Positions 25,694-33,764 of a stretch of 64,000 bases of DNA are shown one piece after another; the stretch's first letter is position 1; each line of letters opens with the position of its first letter. The notes beneath the pieces were generated by a model. It did not search any database, had not been told where the DNA came from, and was given only the letters and a program-made list of their open reading frames with translations. Where the stretch lies: assembly GCF_012927115.1 (NCBI RefSeq), contig NZ_JABBFY010000001.1, positions 744,001 to 808,000 on the forward strand. Direction: 5' to 3'. Source of the DNA: Sphingomonas sp. G-3-2-10 (GTDB lineage Bacteria > Pseudomonadota > Alphaproteobacteria > Sphingomonadales > Sphingomonadaceae). The position numbers and the translations under genes are program-made.

Positions 25694-26848
25694 ATGCCGG
25701 CGATCATCCGCGCCGACGCGCTGGATCAGCACGGTGTTGACCTCGTCAACACCAATCGGTCGCAGTTGCGCGAGGATAACGAGATCGTCGGAAGTCTTGT
25801 TAAGTTCATCGAAGAGGCGATACGAAAGTCACTCGCGGCTCATGCAAAAAGGCGGGAGAGCGACGTCGATCAGCAGATCGAGAAGTCTAAGGCTGCGAAG
25901 AGAATGATGCGGCTGACGAACACTCTTGCAGGGGAAGTACGTACCTCCACTAAGCAGCTGTTGCGCGCGTTAGCTGTCAAGCATGGTGCCGACTCGACCG
26001 AGTTCAACTAGCTTGCACCGCTCGTTGTTGAGTCCGTTAATGCGGGCGAGGTGCTGATCCGGCTGAGTGAATTGGGACACGACCCAAAGTCGCTCCAGGT
26101 TGTTGCGCTAAACCTTGCTGAGTTGGCCGAGATTGAAAAAAAGCGACGCTTTGAAAATCTATCGTGGTCACCGAAACGGCATTATAGCACTGCTCAAGCT
26201 AGTTGAGGAAGGTGAAGAGGAGCTTTGGAAGGTAAAGGGAATTGAGGGGTGACTTCATACGCTCTTGAAGGAGAACCCTTGGCTAATCAAACCGGAATAT
26301 GCCCGTTATCTCACGAGTGACGAACGACTAGGCAGTGTTTCTGTCGCCATCGCAAAGCACTTGGGCATTGACGACCCATCGAAAATGAACGATCCGACAC
26401 GACCAGATCTGGTATTCGTCCTAAGCGACACCAGCATGCCGCACATGATTTCAGTAGTGGAACTCAAGAGTCCGTCGCCGCCGCTCAACAACGACCATTT
26501 GACCCAGCTCGAAATATACAGGGCAAAAATTGAAAATTATTGCCTCCACCAACTCCAGCGCAGCGTGACCGTGCACGGATATTTGATGGGAGCAATTCCG
26601 AAGGAAAAGACGACCGTAGATAAAGAACTATTGCTCCGGACGAAGGTTGCCAAGACCGGACCCGATACGCCGTGGATGGTCATAGGAATACGTGCGCTTC
26701 TTGAGCGGGCTCAAGCCACGCACCAACGTTCATCGATGCGCTCGATAAGTACATACAGAATGGTATTGCTGGTGAAGATGGCGTCCAGGATGGGGTCGGG
26801 GCGATGGCAGCGGCAAACGACCCTAGTTCGGATGAGGCGGCCGAATAG
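25694..26848 (+). pseudogene. Broken gene with a nuclease-like C-terminal domain
   Basis: One ancestral frame can be pieced together. It runs MPAIIRADALDQHGVDLVNT to an in-frame TAG at 26,009, on to about 26,150 where a frameshift is needed, through an in-frame TGA near 26,250, then LKENPWLIKPEYARYLTSDE. After RPDLVFVL and ISVVELKSPSP a last frameshift near 26,720 leads to FIDALDKYIQNGIAGEDG and a stop at 26,848. The PD...(13)...ELK spacing is that of PD-(D/E)XK nucleases, as in Shedu-like DUF4263 proteins. The N-terminal part is of unknown type and may be incomplete. With at least four lesions the gene is dead. Confidence 0.65.
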
Positions 26849-27182
26849 TTGGAGGGATTAACTTCCGCATTCAATCCTCACCCTAGCCCAGCAAACCACC
26901 GCGAATTACCCCAGCGTCACCCCGTGCCACCCTCGGCCCCGCCGCAGCACGTGCCGGACCCGCTAACCCACTCTGTCGAATCAGGATCCTGACGCACCCG
27001 ACATAGCGAAGATGGGCACCGCGATCATTGGGAAATATCTGTGCAGCTGGGCGGATAACATCCACTTTTCGCCCCAATCTACGCCATTGAGGCTTCATTC
27101 CAACGCCGAAAGCGGCCGTTCTTTCAGCCAGCGACCAAAATTTGGAACTCATGTGCGGCTGATCCGGAGGCTGTCCACTCGG
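26849..27182. other. Gap without recognisable gene
   Basis: About 330 bp between the broken nuclease-like gene and the receiver gene. I see no convincing coding frame, repeat or RNA. A minus-strand open stretch at 26,883-27,152 has low-complexity Ala/Arg/Gly content and no start signal, so I treat it as noise. Confidence 0.5.
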
Positions 27183-28097
27183 TCATTCCGATCCTAGAAT
27201 CGCATCGATATTTGCCGCCTGCGCTCTTAGAGATTTGCGAATCGCAATGCAGCGTTCGGTATTGTGGTTCTCCAACAATGTCTTCCGACTCTTGTGAGCA
27301 TAGTCGTTGCGCAACTTGTTCAGTGGGATCTCGTCACCTTCAATATCGGCAAACTTTTTCAACTCAGCGAGGTGGTCTTCGACGTGTCCCGAGGCGTCGA
27401 GGATTTTGCGGGTGAGTCGCCATCGGGTGTAGGTGTCATACGTCGCTGTCAGAAATTTTTCCGTCAAATGGGTTCCTAAAGCTTCCGCGTCCGACGGAAA
27501 GGCATCGGCTTTCTTTTTTGCGGCCTTAGCCCTCTCATCCACGATCTCTTTCAGGTATTTTGCGACATCAACCTGCTGACCTTCGGTCAGCTTGGGCCAT
27601 ACCTTCAGATAGATCTCGTAGAATTGGGTGTCGATTTCGGACACGCCCTCCATCAAGAGTCCGCGCACCTGTTTCACCGTTTGCTCGCGGTTCAAAAGGC
27701 TGCCGACGACACTCTTGACCTTCTGAATGAGCGCGGTCCTGTTCGCTATATACACGCCGTCCAGCTGTGCCTCTCGCACGGCCTCGTGAAGATCGCTCAC
27801 ACTACTCGACGAATAGAAGATGACCGGGAGATAGATGTGGTCGGTCTCTCGGATGAGGCGAACGAGCTGGTCACCCTGCAAGCCGACCATATTATAGTCC
27901 ACCATCAGCAGGTCCAGGTCCGGATCCTTTAGATGATGCTCTAGCCGCTCCTTGATCGACCCATCCTCGGTCGCCTCGACGAAAGTTATATCGGCCCGGA
28001 TGCCAGACTCTTCGAGGAAGTCCCGCACGTCCGCCTGGTCGGTGTCGGTGCTCTTTGGTTCATCATCGATCCAGAGGATGTTGTAAGCAGTTTTCAT
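27183..28097 (-). CDS. Receiver-domain protein with HEPN-like C-terminal motif
   Basis: The 304-residue protein starts MKTAYNILWIDDEPKSTDTD. Residues 1-130 are a response-regulator receiver domain: acidic pair D11-D12, phospho-acceptor D67 in LLMVDYNMVG and a serine switch region FYSSSS at 95-99. The usual C-terminal lysine is not evident. Residues 135-300 are helical without a DNA-binding motif. Near the end RNDYAH (263-268) within LNKLRNDYAHKSRKTLLE fits the R-x4-H signature of HEPN domains, many of which are RNases in toxin and defence systems. The start overlaps the sensor kinase stop by 4 bases. I infer a phosphorylation-controlled effector. Confidence 0.8.
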   Translation of the reverse strand: MKTAYNILWIDDEPKSTDTDQADVRDFLEESGIRADITFVEATEDGSIKERLEHHLKDPDLDLLMVDYNMVGLQGDQLVRLIRETDHIYLPVIFYSSSSVSDLHEAVREAQLDGVYIANRTALIQKVKSVVGSLLNREQTVKQVRGLLMEGVSEIDTQFYEIYLKVWPKLTEGQQVDVAKYLKEIVDERAKAAKKKADAFPSDAEALGTHLTEKFLTATYDTYTRWRLTRKILDASGHVEDHLAELKKFADIEGDEIPLNKLRNDYAHKSRKTLLENHNTERCIAIRKSLRAQAANIDAILGSE

Positions 28098-30418
28098 GCT
28101 TTGAATTCCATTCGGACTGTAGCGCCAACGCCGTCGGCGCCGCTCGAGATGGAGATCTTGCCCTGCAGTTCGTCGACAATTTGCTTGGCATGACTCAACC
28201 CGATGCCCGAGCCTGAGGTGTTGGTTATTCCCTTTTCAAAGAGCTCATCGGGTGAGAAGCGATCGGTTAGGCCGCTACCGTTATCGGTGAATTCCAGAAC
28301 AACATTCTTGCCGCTGCTATAGGCCCTGACAACGAGCTTTTTGGCGCCCGCCTTGCCGGCATTGTCGACCAGATTGTCTACGAGCATGGTCAATTCTATC
28401 GGCCGGAAGGAGCGGACAAGCTGACAGTGCTCAGGATTTTCATACGTCGTCCGCAGATTCCAACCGAGACCGACATCTTTGAAATTCTCGAGATACTCAT
28501 CCACGAACTGCAGCATGTCGTTTCGCACGCGGTTCGTTGAAATGTCGAAATCGGCTTTCGACGCCAATTTCGAAACGTTCTGGATTTTCTCGATCTCAAA
28601 CAGGCTCGCCTCGATGACATCGAAGAGATCCGCTTTTGAATAATTCCCCTCATTCGCCCTGTAGCGACGGACTACGCGATCCATTCTCTTCAGGAGGGAC
28701 CCAGCGACAAGCCCAATCTGGTGATGCAGCTGGATAATTCGGGTTTGGTCGGCCGTGCTTTCGAACTGAGCAAAGATCCTTTTCCGCTGCTCGGATTCGA
28801 GCTGCTTTTCGACCTGACCGACCTTCAATTCGAGCCCGCGGTTGGTGCGGTTCTTTTGGGCCAGTTCCTTTGCCTGACGGCTAATGAAGCGCGAAAGATC
28901 CCGCTTTTCGGCCGGTAGCAGCTTATCGATCGGCGTGCCGTCAAACCGCTCTTCAAGCGTCTCGACCAGATCATCATAATCCTGAGATTCTTGATCGGCG
29001 AGTGACGACAAATATTTCAGATTGATGTCGATGTCGATGATATGGTTCTGCGGAGATCTGATCGTTACAACGGAATCAATCGTCTCCAGAACTGGCTTCT
29101 CGCCCTGGAGATATTGATAGTTGCCCGCGAGTAGCTCCTCGTCATTATCTTCGCCGATCGTGCGGTCGATCCTGTCCCAGTCCAGGCCGTCAACGACGAA
29201 TTTCTCGAGCTTCCTCATAGCCTTATGGAATAGGCCGTAGACGAGTTCATCGTCGAATGAACTGCTGATGGTCTGGCTGTCCGTGGCAAGCTCTCGGAAC
29301 GCTGTATTGCGCTTCAGGCCTTCTCGGCTCGACACGGGTTCGAACTTCTCATCCGCGTCGGTAATTTGGATGAAACCGACTAGCTCGCGCAAACCGAAAA
29401 AGCGACGCTGACCCTGGGCTTTACGCTTATCGATGCCCAGCCAATCGTCTCCGATGGAGCCGTAAGGGAACACGCGGAAACTGTTCAGGAACAGGAAGAC
29501 AGAGCCATATTCTACGGACCGATACCCCGTGCGCCTTTTGAAGAAGGCCTTGGCGGGCTGGTTCAAGTAAAATAGCGTCAGCTTGATGTTGCGCAATTCC
29601 GAGTAAGGATTTTTCTCCGTGCTTTTGAAGAGAAAATCGCCGTCATGGCGCAACTCAAACGTGATGAACTTTCCCTCGGTATCGACGTCGGCTTGAATCG
29701 ACGACGCTCGAAAATCGAGTTCCTCAAAAATCTTGTTCTCAATCGGACCGTTCAGCGGATGCTTCGGGCCATATTTCCAATGGGAGAAGTTGACCGAAAA
29801 CTCGTTATCCGGATCGATGATAAAGCGCTCAAGTTCCTTGCGAAGCGAACGCAGGCGATCGGCATCCCATTCGCTGCGTAATCCTCGGATCGTGAGGACG
29901 GTCCCATGGGCAGCCCGCTCAGGGCCCATCGCCTGTCGAAATTCCTCCAGCGTGGGTTCGCTAGCAAATAGGTCGATGCTGCCAATCTCTTGATCGCGCC
30001 CATCAACTTCGAATTTCGTCCAATCGACGTCGAGTTTGACGGGCTTCTGACCGTCCTTCCTCGTCATGATCTGCAGATTTGTGCCCAGACGATCGCAGGA
30101 GAAACGGCCAATCCCCTTGCTACCCGCATAGGCGCCGACTGATGGGGCGGAGTTTTTCTTCTCTGAGTAGGCGATGTTGAGCCATTTATGCTCGATGTCA
30201 TCGAGCGTCATGCCGTGCCCGTTATCGGAGATCACCAGCTCGCTTGCTTCGCTGGATCCGAACTGTCGAAACTCGATCCAGACATCGAAGGCGCCCGCAT
30301 CTTTCGAGTTTTTAATAAGCTCGATAATCGCAATGTCGTCGCTGATGATAAGCCCGCGACCGACAATGTCCTTGAGTCTGGCATGCGCGCTGAACTTCAG
30401 GGGTAGGAGCTCACTCAT
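28094..30418 (-). CDS. Sensor kinase-like protein with two GHKL ATPase domains
   Basis: The 774-residue soluble protein carries two ATPase folds. The first, residues 20-200, is Hsp90/MutL/MORC-like: IELIKNSKDAG is the N-box, ISDNGHGM the G1 box and GSKGIGRFS (99-107) the G2 box. A middle region and coiled coil (about 500-560) follow. Then comes a histidine-kinase unit: LHHQIG (564-569) is the candidate phosphorylated His, VDNLVDNAG its N-box (680-688), DNGSG G1 (712-716) and GSGIGLS G2 (736-742). There are no membrane segments. It overlaps the methyltransferase by 8 bases and the receiver gene by 4. A MORC-like sensor driving a His-Asp relay is my reading; it has no close match I can name. 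Confidence 0.85.
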   Translation of the reverse strand: MSELLPLKFSAHARLKDIVGRGLIISDDIAIIELIKNSKDAGAFDVWIEFRQFGSSEASELVISDNGHGMTLDDIEHKWLNIAYSEKKNSAPSVGAYAGSKGIGRFSCDRLGTNLQIMTRKDGQKPVKLDVDWTKFEVDGRDQEIGSIDLFASEPTLEEFRQAMGPERAAHGTVLTIRGLRSEWDADRLRSLRKELERFIIDPDNEFSVNFSHWKYGPKHPLNGPIENKIFEELDFRASSIQADVDTEGKFITFELRHDGDFLFKSTEKNPYSELRNIKLTLFYLNQPAKAFFKRRTGYRSVEYGSVFLFLNSFRVFPYGSIGDDWLGIDKRKAQGQRRFFGLRELVGFIQITDADEKFEPVSSREGLKRNTAFRELATDSQTISSSFDDELVYGLFHKAMRKLEKFVVDGLDWDRIDRTIGEDNDEELLAGNYQYLQGEKPVLETIDSVVTIRSPQNHIIDIDINLKYLSSLADQESQDYDDLVETLEERFDGTPIDKLLPAEKRDLSRFISRQAKELAQKNRTNRGLELKVGQVEKQLESEQRKRIFAQFESTADQTRIIQLHHQIGLVAGSLLKRMDRVVRRYRANEGNYSKADLFDVIEASLFEIEKIQNVSKLASKADFDISTNRVRNDMLQFVDEYLENFKDVGLGWNLRTTYENPEHCQLVRSFRPIELTMLVDNLVDNAGKAGAKKLVVRAYSSGKNVVLEFTDNGSGLTDRFSPDELFEKGITNTSGSGIGLSHAKQIVDELQGKISISSGADGVGATVRMEFKA

Positions 30419-31673
30419 GGGATGCTATCTCAAGTAGTGTTTCGCCAATTGCTTCGGCGAGAAGCGGCGGCACAGCATTTCCAACCTGCGTATATCGCGG
30501 GCACTCTTTCTTTCGACGATGGCCGCCGGTCGTATATTTCCCTTTGAAGCTGAACCAGTCGGGGAAGGTTTGAAGCCGGGCGTTCTCCCGCACCGTCAAG
30601 ATCCTGGGCTCGCCATAGTGGATCATGTCGTCCGGAAGGGTGGTGACAGTCCGCGCGAGCATGTCTGGATGCAAGGGGGTCAAGCACTGCTTCTTGGTGC
30701 TGAACTTTTCCCGGTTTTCAGGGGACAGCGAGCGACCGCGCGGACATTGCTCTAGAATTCGCGAGAACCGCGCGACGATCTCGGGCGTGTGGTTGGGAAG
30801 CCGCAAGCTGTCAGGCGCAAAGCTCGGAGGCACACCGGTGCGCATGAGCTGCTGAAATGTGCTCAGGGGGCCGCTGCCATCATAGCGAACTTGCTTGAAT
30901 CGTTGATCATACGGATAGTCGATCAACGCCCCACGCAGAGTTTCCAAGTCGCCGATCGCCTCGCGCACGCCAACCTTATGGCCATTGAGTGATCGACGGT
31001 CACGAAACGCGCGAATGTTGCTCGTCAGAACCTTCAGCGGATCACTTTCGCAACCATCCTGATCCTTGCGGATGCAAACCATGATAAAGCGTTTCCGCAT
31101 CTGCGGAACGCCAAATTTGGAGGTGTCGATGAGCTCCGAATAAACCTCGTATCCGAACTCCCCAAGCGAGGCCAATTGCAGGGCAACCCGATGAGAATAG
31201 GGCATCTCGTCCTCGGCAAACGGGTGTTGGAAGCCGCGGACATTCTCAAGCAGGAGATACCTCGGCTCTATCAGCCGAACGATCTCAATATATTCCTCGG
31301 TGAGACGGTTGCGCGGATCGTCATTGCTCCGCAGGCCTGCCATTGAGAAGCCCTGACAAGGCGGGCCACCCGCGATCAGATCGACCTGCCCCTTGAGCGC
31401 CTTGAGCTGTGTCCGATAGTTTTCGAGAAGGTGCGATGTCGTCATGGCTTCGCATGGAAGCCACTCTGGCCACGAAAATTGGTAGCGCCCCCCGGTTTCA
31501 CAAAGATTTGCGCTGAACGTGGAGAAGGCGTCCTCTGACTTTTCGATCGAGAACAGGCCTTTCCAGCCCGCCATGAGCAGCCCCAGCGAAAGGCCGCCGC
31601 AGCCCGAAAACAAATCGATGAACGTCTTAGAGCTTGGCGATGGCGCACCAGAGGCCGTCGGTTCGACGCTCAT
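30411..31673 (-). CDS. DNA (cytosine-5) methyltransferase
   Basis: This enzyme methylates cytosine C5 in a specific DNA sequence using SAM. The 420-residue protein shows the ordered motifs: IDLFSGCGGLSLGLLMAG (motif I, residues 19-36), GGPPCQGFSMAG with catalytic C106 (IV), YLLLENVRGF (VI), a QMRKRFIMVCIRK block (VIII) and YTQVGNAVPPLLAEAIGETL (X) at the C-terminus. It appears complete and active. It overlaps the upstream HTH gene by 4 bases and the kinase by 8. No restriction endonuclease lies beside it, so it may mark self DNA for the kinase/receiver pair, or be the survivor of a type II system whose nuclease decayed. Recognition sequence unknown. Confidence 0.94.
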   Translation of the reverse strand: MSVEPTASGAPSPSSKTFIDLFSGCGGLSLGLLMAGWKGLFSIEKSEDAFSTFSANLCETGGRYQFSWPEWLPCEAMTTSHLLENYRTQLKALKGQVDLIAGGPPCQGFSMAGLRSNDDPRNRLTEEYIEIVRLIEPRYLLLENVRGFQHPFAEDEMPYSHRVALQLASLGEFGYEVYSELIDTSKFGVPQMRKRFIMVCIRKDQDGCESDPLKVLTSNIRAFRDRRSLNGHKVGVREAIGDLETLRGALIDYPYDQRFKQVRYDGSGPLSTFQQLMRTGVPPSFAPDSLRLPNHTPEIVARFSRILEQCPRGRSLSPENREKFSTKKQCLTPLHPDMLARTVTTLPDDMIHYGEPRILTVRENARLQTFPDWFSFKGKYTTGGHRRKKECPRYTQVGNAVPPLLAEAIGETLLEIASHE

Positions 31674-31870
31674 TGAGACACCAACTCGTCTGCGTCGAGG
31701 CTCCGATCCAATTGTCGACCAAGCGCTGCTGCGATCTTGTGAAGTGTCAGCTCTGACACCGCGCCGCCCTTTTCAGCTTTAGCGACGGTCGCTCGATCCA
31801 GATCTGCGAGCCTCGCGAACTGGTTCTGCGAAAGCTTCGCCTCCAAGCGCAGGCTTTTGATTTTGCTCAT
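31670..31870 (-). CDS. Small XRE-family HTH regulator
   Basis: The 66-residue protein MSKIKSLRLEAKLSQNQFAR is almost entirely a Cro/C1-type helix-turn-helix, with LSQNQFARLADLDRATVAKA as the DNA-reading helices. The ATG at 31870 has GGAAG upstream; a GTG at 31894 would add 8 residues. It is the first gene of the four-gene operon and overlaps the methyltransferase by 4 bases. Small HTH proteins in this spot control restriction-modification genes so that methylation precedes attack. Three 10-bp-spaced direct repeats at 31,936-31,966 upstream are its probable binding sites. Confidence 0.85.
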   Translation of the reverse strand: MSKIKSLRLEAKLSQNQFARLADLDRATVAKAEKGGAVSELTLHKIAAALGRQLDRSLDADELVSQ

Positions 31871-31935
31871 TATGATCCGCTTCCCGGCACCCACGGCGTG
31901 AACACGCGCTTCTCAACCCCGCACGAAACATACGC

Positions 31936-31966
31936 ATAAATCAGCATAAGTCAGCATAATTCAGCA
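31936..31966. promoter_or_regulatory. Helically phased direct repeats upstream of the HTH gene
   Basis: TCAGCATAAG, TCAGCATAAT and TCAGCA follow each other at 31,941, 31,951 and 31,961, with a partial GCATAAA unit at 31,934-31,940. The 10-bp period is one DNA turn. On the minus strand they lie about 65-100 bp before the HTH start codon, overlapping TTGCTG and TATGCT promoter-like hexamers. They look like an autoregulatory operator. Confidence 0.6.
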
Positions 31967-32103
31967 ACGGCGATAGCCTCTTTCACGCCGAGATCGACCT
32001 GATTGACATCCACATACTCCGGGAAGATGAGCGTTCGGTCGTGCAAGGTTCGGCACTTTGGGTCTTCCGTTGGTATTCGGCTCATGACTGGCGCGGCGGG
32101 GCT

Positions 32104-32398
32104 TCATCCGCGTTCGGCTGCCTGATCCAGTTCACTGTCGACGCGGAACACGGGTCGGTTTGAGGAGGACTCTAAGTTCTCCAGTGGTGACGTGGCTGCG
32201 ACACCTTTGCTCTGCTGTTTGACCTCGGCGGCATCGCGCAGAATGTATCGCGCTAGATCCTGCGCGGTTTTGCGGCCGACATTGCGCCATGCTCTTTTTG
32301 AAATGCGGCCAGCTTGCCACGCGGAGCGCATGTCGTGGTTGCCGCAGCCGCTGAACTGCCAGTCAGCTACCAGCACAATCTCGATCGCTTGACGCATC
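32104..32398 (-). CDS. Hypothetical small protein with helix-hairpin-helix-like segment
   Basis: An open frame of up to 144 residues exists; the ATG at 32398 (MRQAIEIVLVADWQFSGCGN) gives a compact version of about 97. The part RISKRAWRNVGRKTAQDLAR resembles the helix-hairpin-helix of RNA polymerase alpha C-terminal domains (cf. '...NFGKKSLDEI'). The end is polar. The longer 5' part overlaps the serine-recombinase remnant on the other strand. It lies upstream of, and in the same direction as, the HTH operon. Whether it is expressed is uncertain. Confidence 0.4.
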
Positions 32399-32464
32399 CT
32401 CTCGCTGAGGCGATGATCCAAGCATGGCTCAGGGAATGATCCGCGAACAACTTTCGGGCGCAGT

Positions 32465-32879
32465 TTGCGCGGTGGAGTTGCAGCCGAGCAGAGAACGTCT
32501 CTAGGCCTCGAACGTCGCGAGATCGAGGGACAGATCAAGAAGCTCGTTGATCGCGTCGTGGAAACGAGCAGCGAGACGCTGATCGCCGCCTATGAGCAGC
32601 GCATTACGGAATCGGAAGCGCGAAAGGCCGAGATAACTGAGCGGATGGCCAATCTTGAACGCCCGCTCGGAACCTTCGACGAAGCATTTAGAACGGCGAT
32701 GCTGTTCTTCTCAAGTCCTTATAAATTATGGATTTCTGGCCGTTTTGAGATGCGCAGAATGGTGCTTGCCCTCGCTTTTCCCGAGCGGCTGCAATACGTC
32801 CGAAAAGAGGGCTTTAGAACACCGCTAACCTCCTCACCTTTCACGCTTTTAGGGCAGTTGAAAGGTGAGGTTGGAAGAC
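32465..32879 (+). pseudogene. Large serine recombinase, C-terminal remnant
   Basis: The frame encodes LERREIEGQIKKLVDRVVET, a coiled-coil stretch AAYEQRITESEARKAEITER, then FDEAFRTAMLFFSSPYKLW and RRMVLALAFPERLQYVRKEG. These are typical of the last 120 residues of large serine recombinases. The catalytic resolvase domain and zinc region are absent; sequence upstream of 32,465 is unrelated. The frame runs directly into the tRNA/att sequence, so its original stop is unclear. It may be the degraded integrase of this element, though tRNA targeting is more usual for tyrosine integrases. Confidence 0.72.
32832..32870. repeat. 12-bp inverted repeat beside the att site
   Basis: CCTCACCTTTCA (32,832-32,843) and TGAAAGGTGAGG (32,859-32,870) are perfect complements separated by 15 bp, ending 9 bp before the tRNA CCA end. 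It could be a tRNA terminator (there is no T-run) or recombinase-binding arms. Confidence 0.6.
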
Positions 32880-32926
32880 TGGCGCGCCCGGTTGGATTCG
32901 AACCAACGACCACAGGCTTAGAAGGC
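32880..32926 (-). repeat. attachment-site repeat (tRNA-side copy)
   Basis: This is the tRNA-side copy of the 47-bp direct repeat bounding the element, identical to 19,959-20,005. It covers CCA, acceptor 3' strand, T arm, variable loop and part of the anticodon arm, so the tRNA stays whole after integration. Confidence 0.92.
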
Positions 32927-32956
32927 ATGTGCTCTATCCAGCTGAGCTACGGGCGC
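32880..32956 (-). tRNA. tRNA-Arg (TCT anticodon)
   Basis: Reading the minus strand, a 77-nt cloverleaf runs from GCGCCCGTAGCTC to GGGCGCGCCA. The acceptor stem GCGCCCG/CGGGCGC pairs fully and CCA is encoded. The D arm GCTC...GAGC is intact, and the T arm TTGG-TTCGAAT-CCAA is standard. The anticodon loop CTTCTAA gives TCT, reading AGA. The anticodon stem has one apparent T-C mismatch. Its 3' 47 bp are duplicated at 19,959-20,005 as the far end of the integrated element. Confidence 0.95.
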
Positions 32957-33014
32957 GCGCCGGCATCGCCTAGCGCGGATTGCGCCGTTGGCAAACCATG
33001 ATCATACTCACGGC

Positions 33015-33764
33015 ATGACCGAGGGGAACGGCAAGCCGGCGGCCATCAATGCCGGGCAGATCGCGGGCGGACATTTCCGCTATTTCGATTTCGTTATGGC
33101 GGCGTTCGTCGCCATCATCCTGCTGTCCAACGTGCTTGGCGCGGGCAAGGTCGCGCAGATCTGGTTGCCGTTCTGGGAAACCTACTGGCCGTTCGGCGCA
33201 GGCATCCTGTTCTTCCCGCTCTCCTATGTCATCGGCGACGTTCTGACCGAGGTCTATGGCTATGCCCGCGCCCGCCGCGTGATCTGGACCGGCACGGTCG
33301 CGGTGCTGTTCATGGCGTTCATGTCGTGGGTCGTCGTCGAACTGCCGCCCGCGCCCGACTGGAAGAACCAGGCGGCGTACGAGACGATCTTCGGTCAGGT
33401 GCCACGCATCGTCCTCGCGTCGGTCTGCGCCTTCTGGGCGGGCGAGTTCGTCAATTCCTATGTCCTCGCCAAGATGAAGATCTGGACGAAGGGCAAGCAT
33501 CTCTGGTCGCGCACGATCGGATCGACAGTGGCGGGGCAGGGGATCGACAGCCTGATCTTCTACCCGCTCGCCTTTTGGGGTGCGGCGGGCTGGACCAACG
33601 ATCTGGTGCTCAAGGTGCTGGTGACGCAATGGGTGCTCAAGGTGAGCTGGGAAGTCATCCTGACGCCCGTCACCTATCTTGTGGTCAACGGGCTGAAGCG
33701 CCGCGAAGGCGTCGACGTCTATGACGAGGGCACCGACTTCACCCCGTTCCGGACGCAGGTGTGA
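33015..33764 (+). CDS. YhhQ-family queuosine precursor transporter
   Basis: This inner-membrane protein is of the family that imports preQ0/preQ1-type queuosine precursors for tRNA modification. From the ATG at 33015 (MTEGNGKPAAINAGQIAGGH) it is 249 residues; a TTG at 32988 is an alternative. Six or so hydrophobic helices are visible, with family motifs LLSNVLGAGKVAQIW, FPLSYVIGDVLTEVYGYARA near residue 75, FWAGEFVNSYVLAKMKIWT near 150 and GSTVAGQGIDSLIFYPLAFW near 175. Length is typical. It overlaps the next gene by 3 bases (GTGTGA). Confidence 0.9.
   Translation: MTEGNGKPAAINAGQIAGGHFRYFDFVMAAFVAIILLSNVLGAGKVAQIWLPFWETYWPFGAGILFFPLSYVIGDVLTEVYGYARARRVIWTGTVAVLFMAFMSWVVVELPPAPDWKNQAAYETIFGQVPRIVLASVCAFWAGEFVNSYVLAKMKIWTKGKHLWSRTIGSTVAGQGIDSLIFYPLAFWGAAGWTNDLVLKVLVTQWVLKVSWEVILTPVTYLVVNGLKRREGVDVYDEGTDFTPFRTQV

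Larger units (their letters stand above)
19959..32926. mobile_element. Decayed integrated element in tRNA-Arg(TCT)
   Basis: About 13 kb lies between two perfect 47-bp repeats of the tRNA-Arg 3' end. Inside are a virB2 pseudogene, RHS genes, an AT-rich candidate immunity gene, IS110 debris, a broken nuclease-like gene, a four-gene methyltransferase/kinase operon and a serine-recombinase C-terminal remnant next to the tRNA. Outside, the flanks are a RiPP cluster and a housekeeping transporter. No intact integrase is seen, so the element is probably fixed unless helped in trans. Base composition changes sharply inside, falling very low around 24,880-25,300. Confidence 0.82.

Noticed and set aside
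26883..27152. Small minus-strand open frame in the gap before the receiver gene
   Set aside because: No ribosome binding site, low-complexity product and no similarity that I can see.
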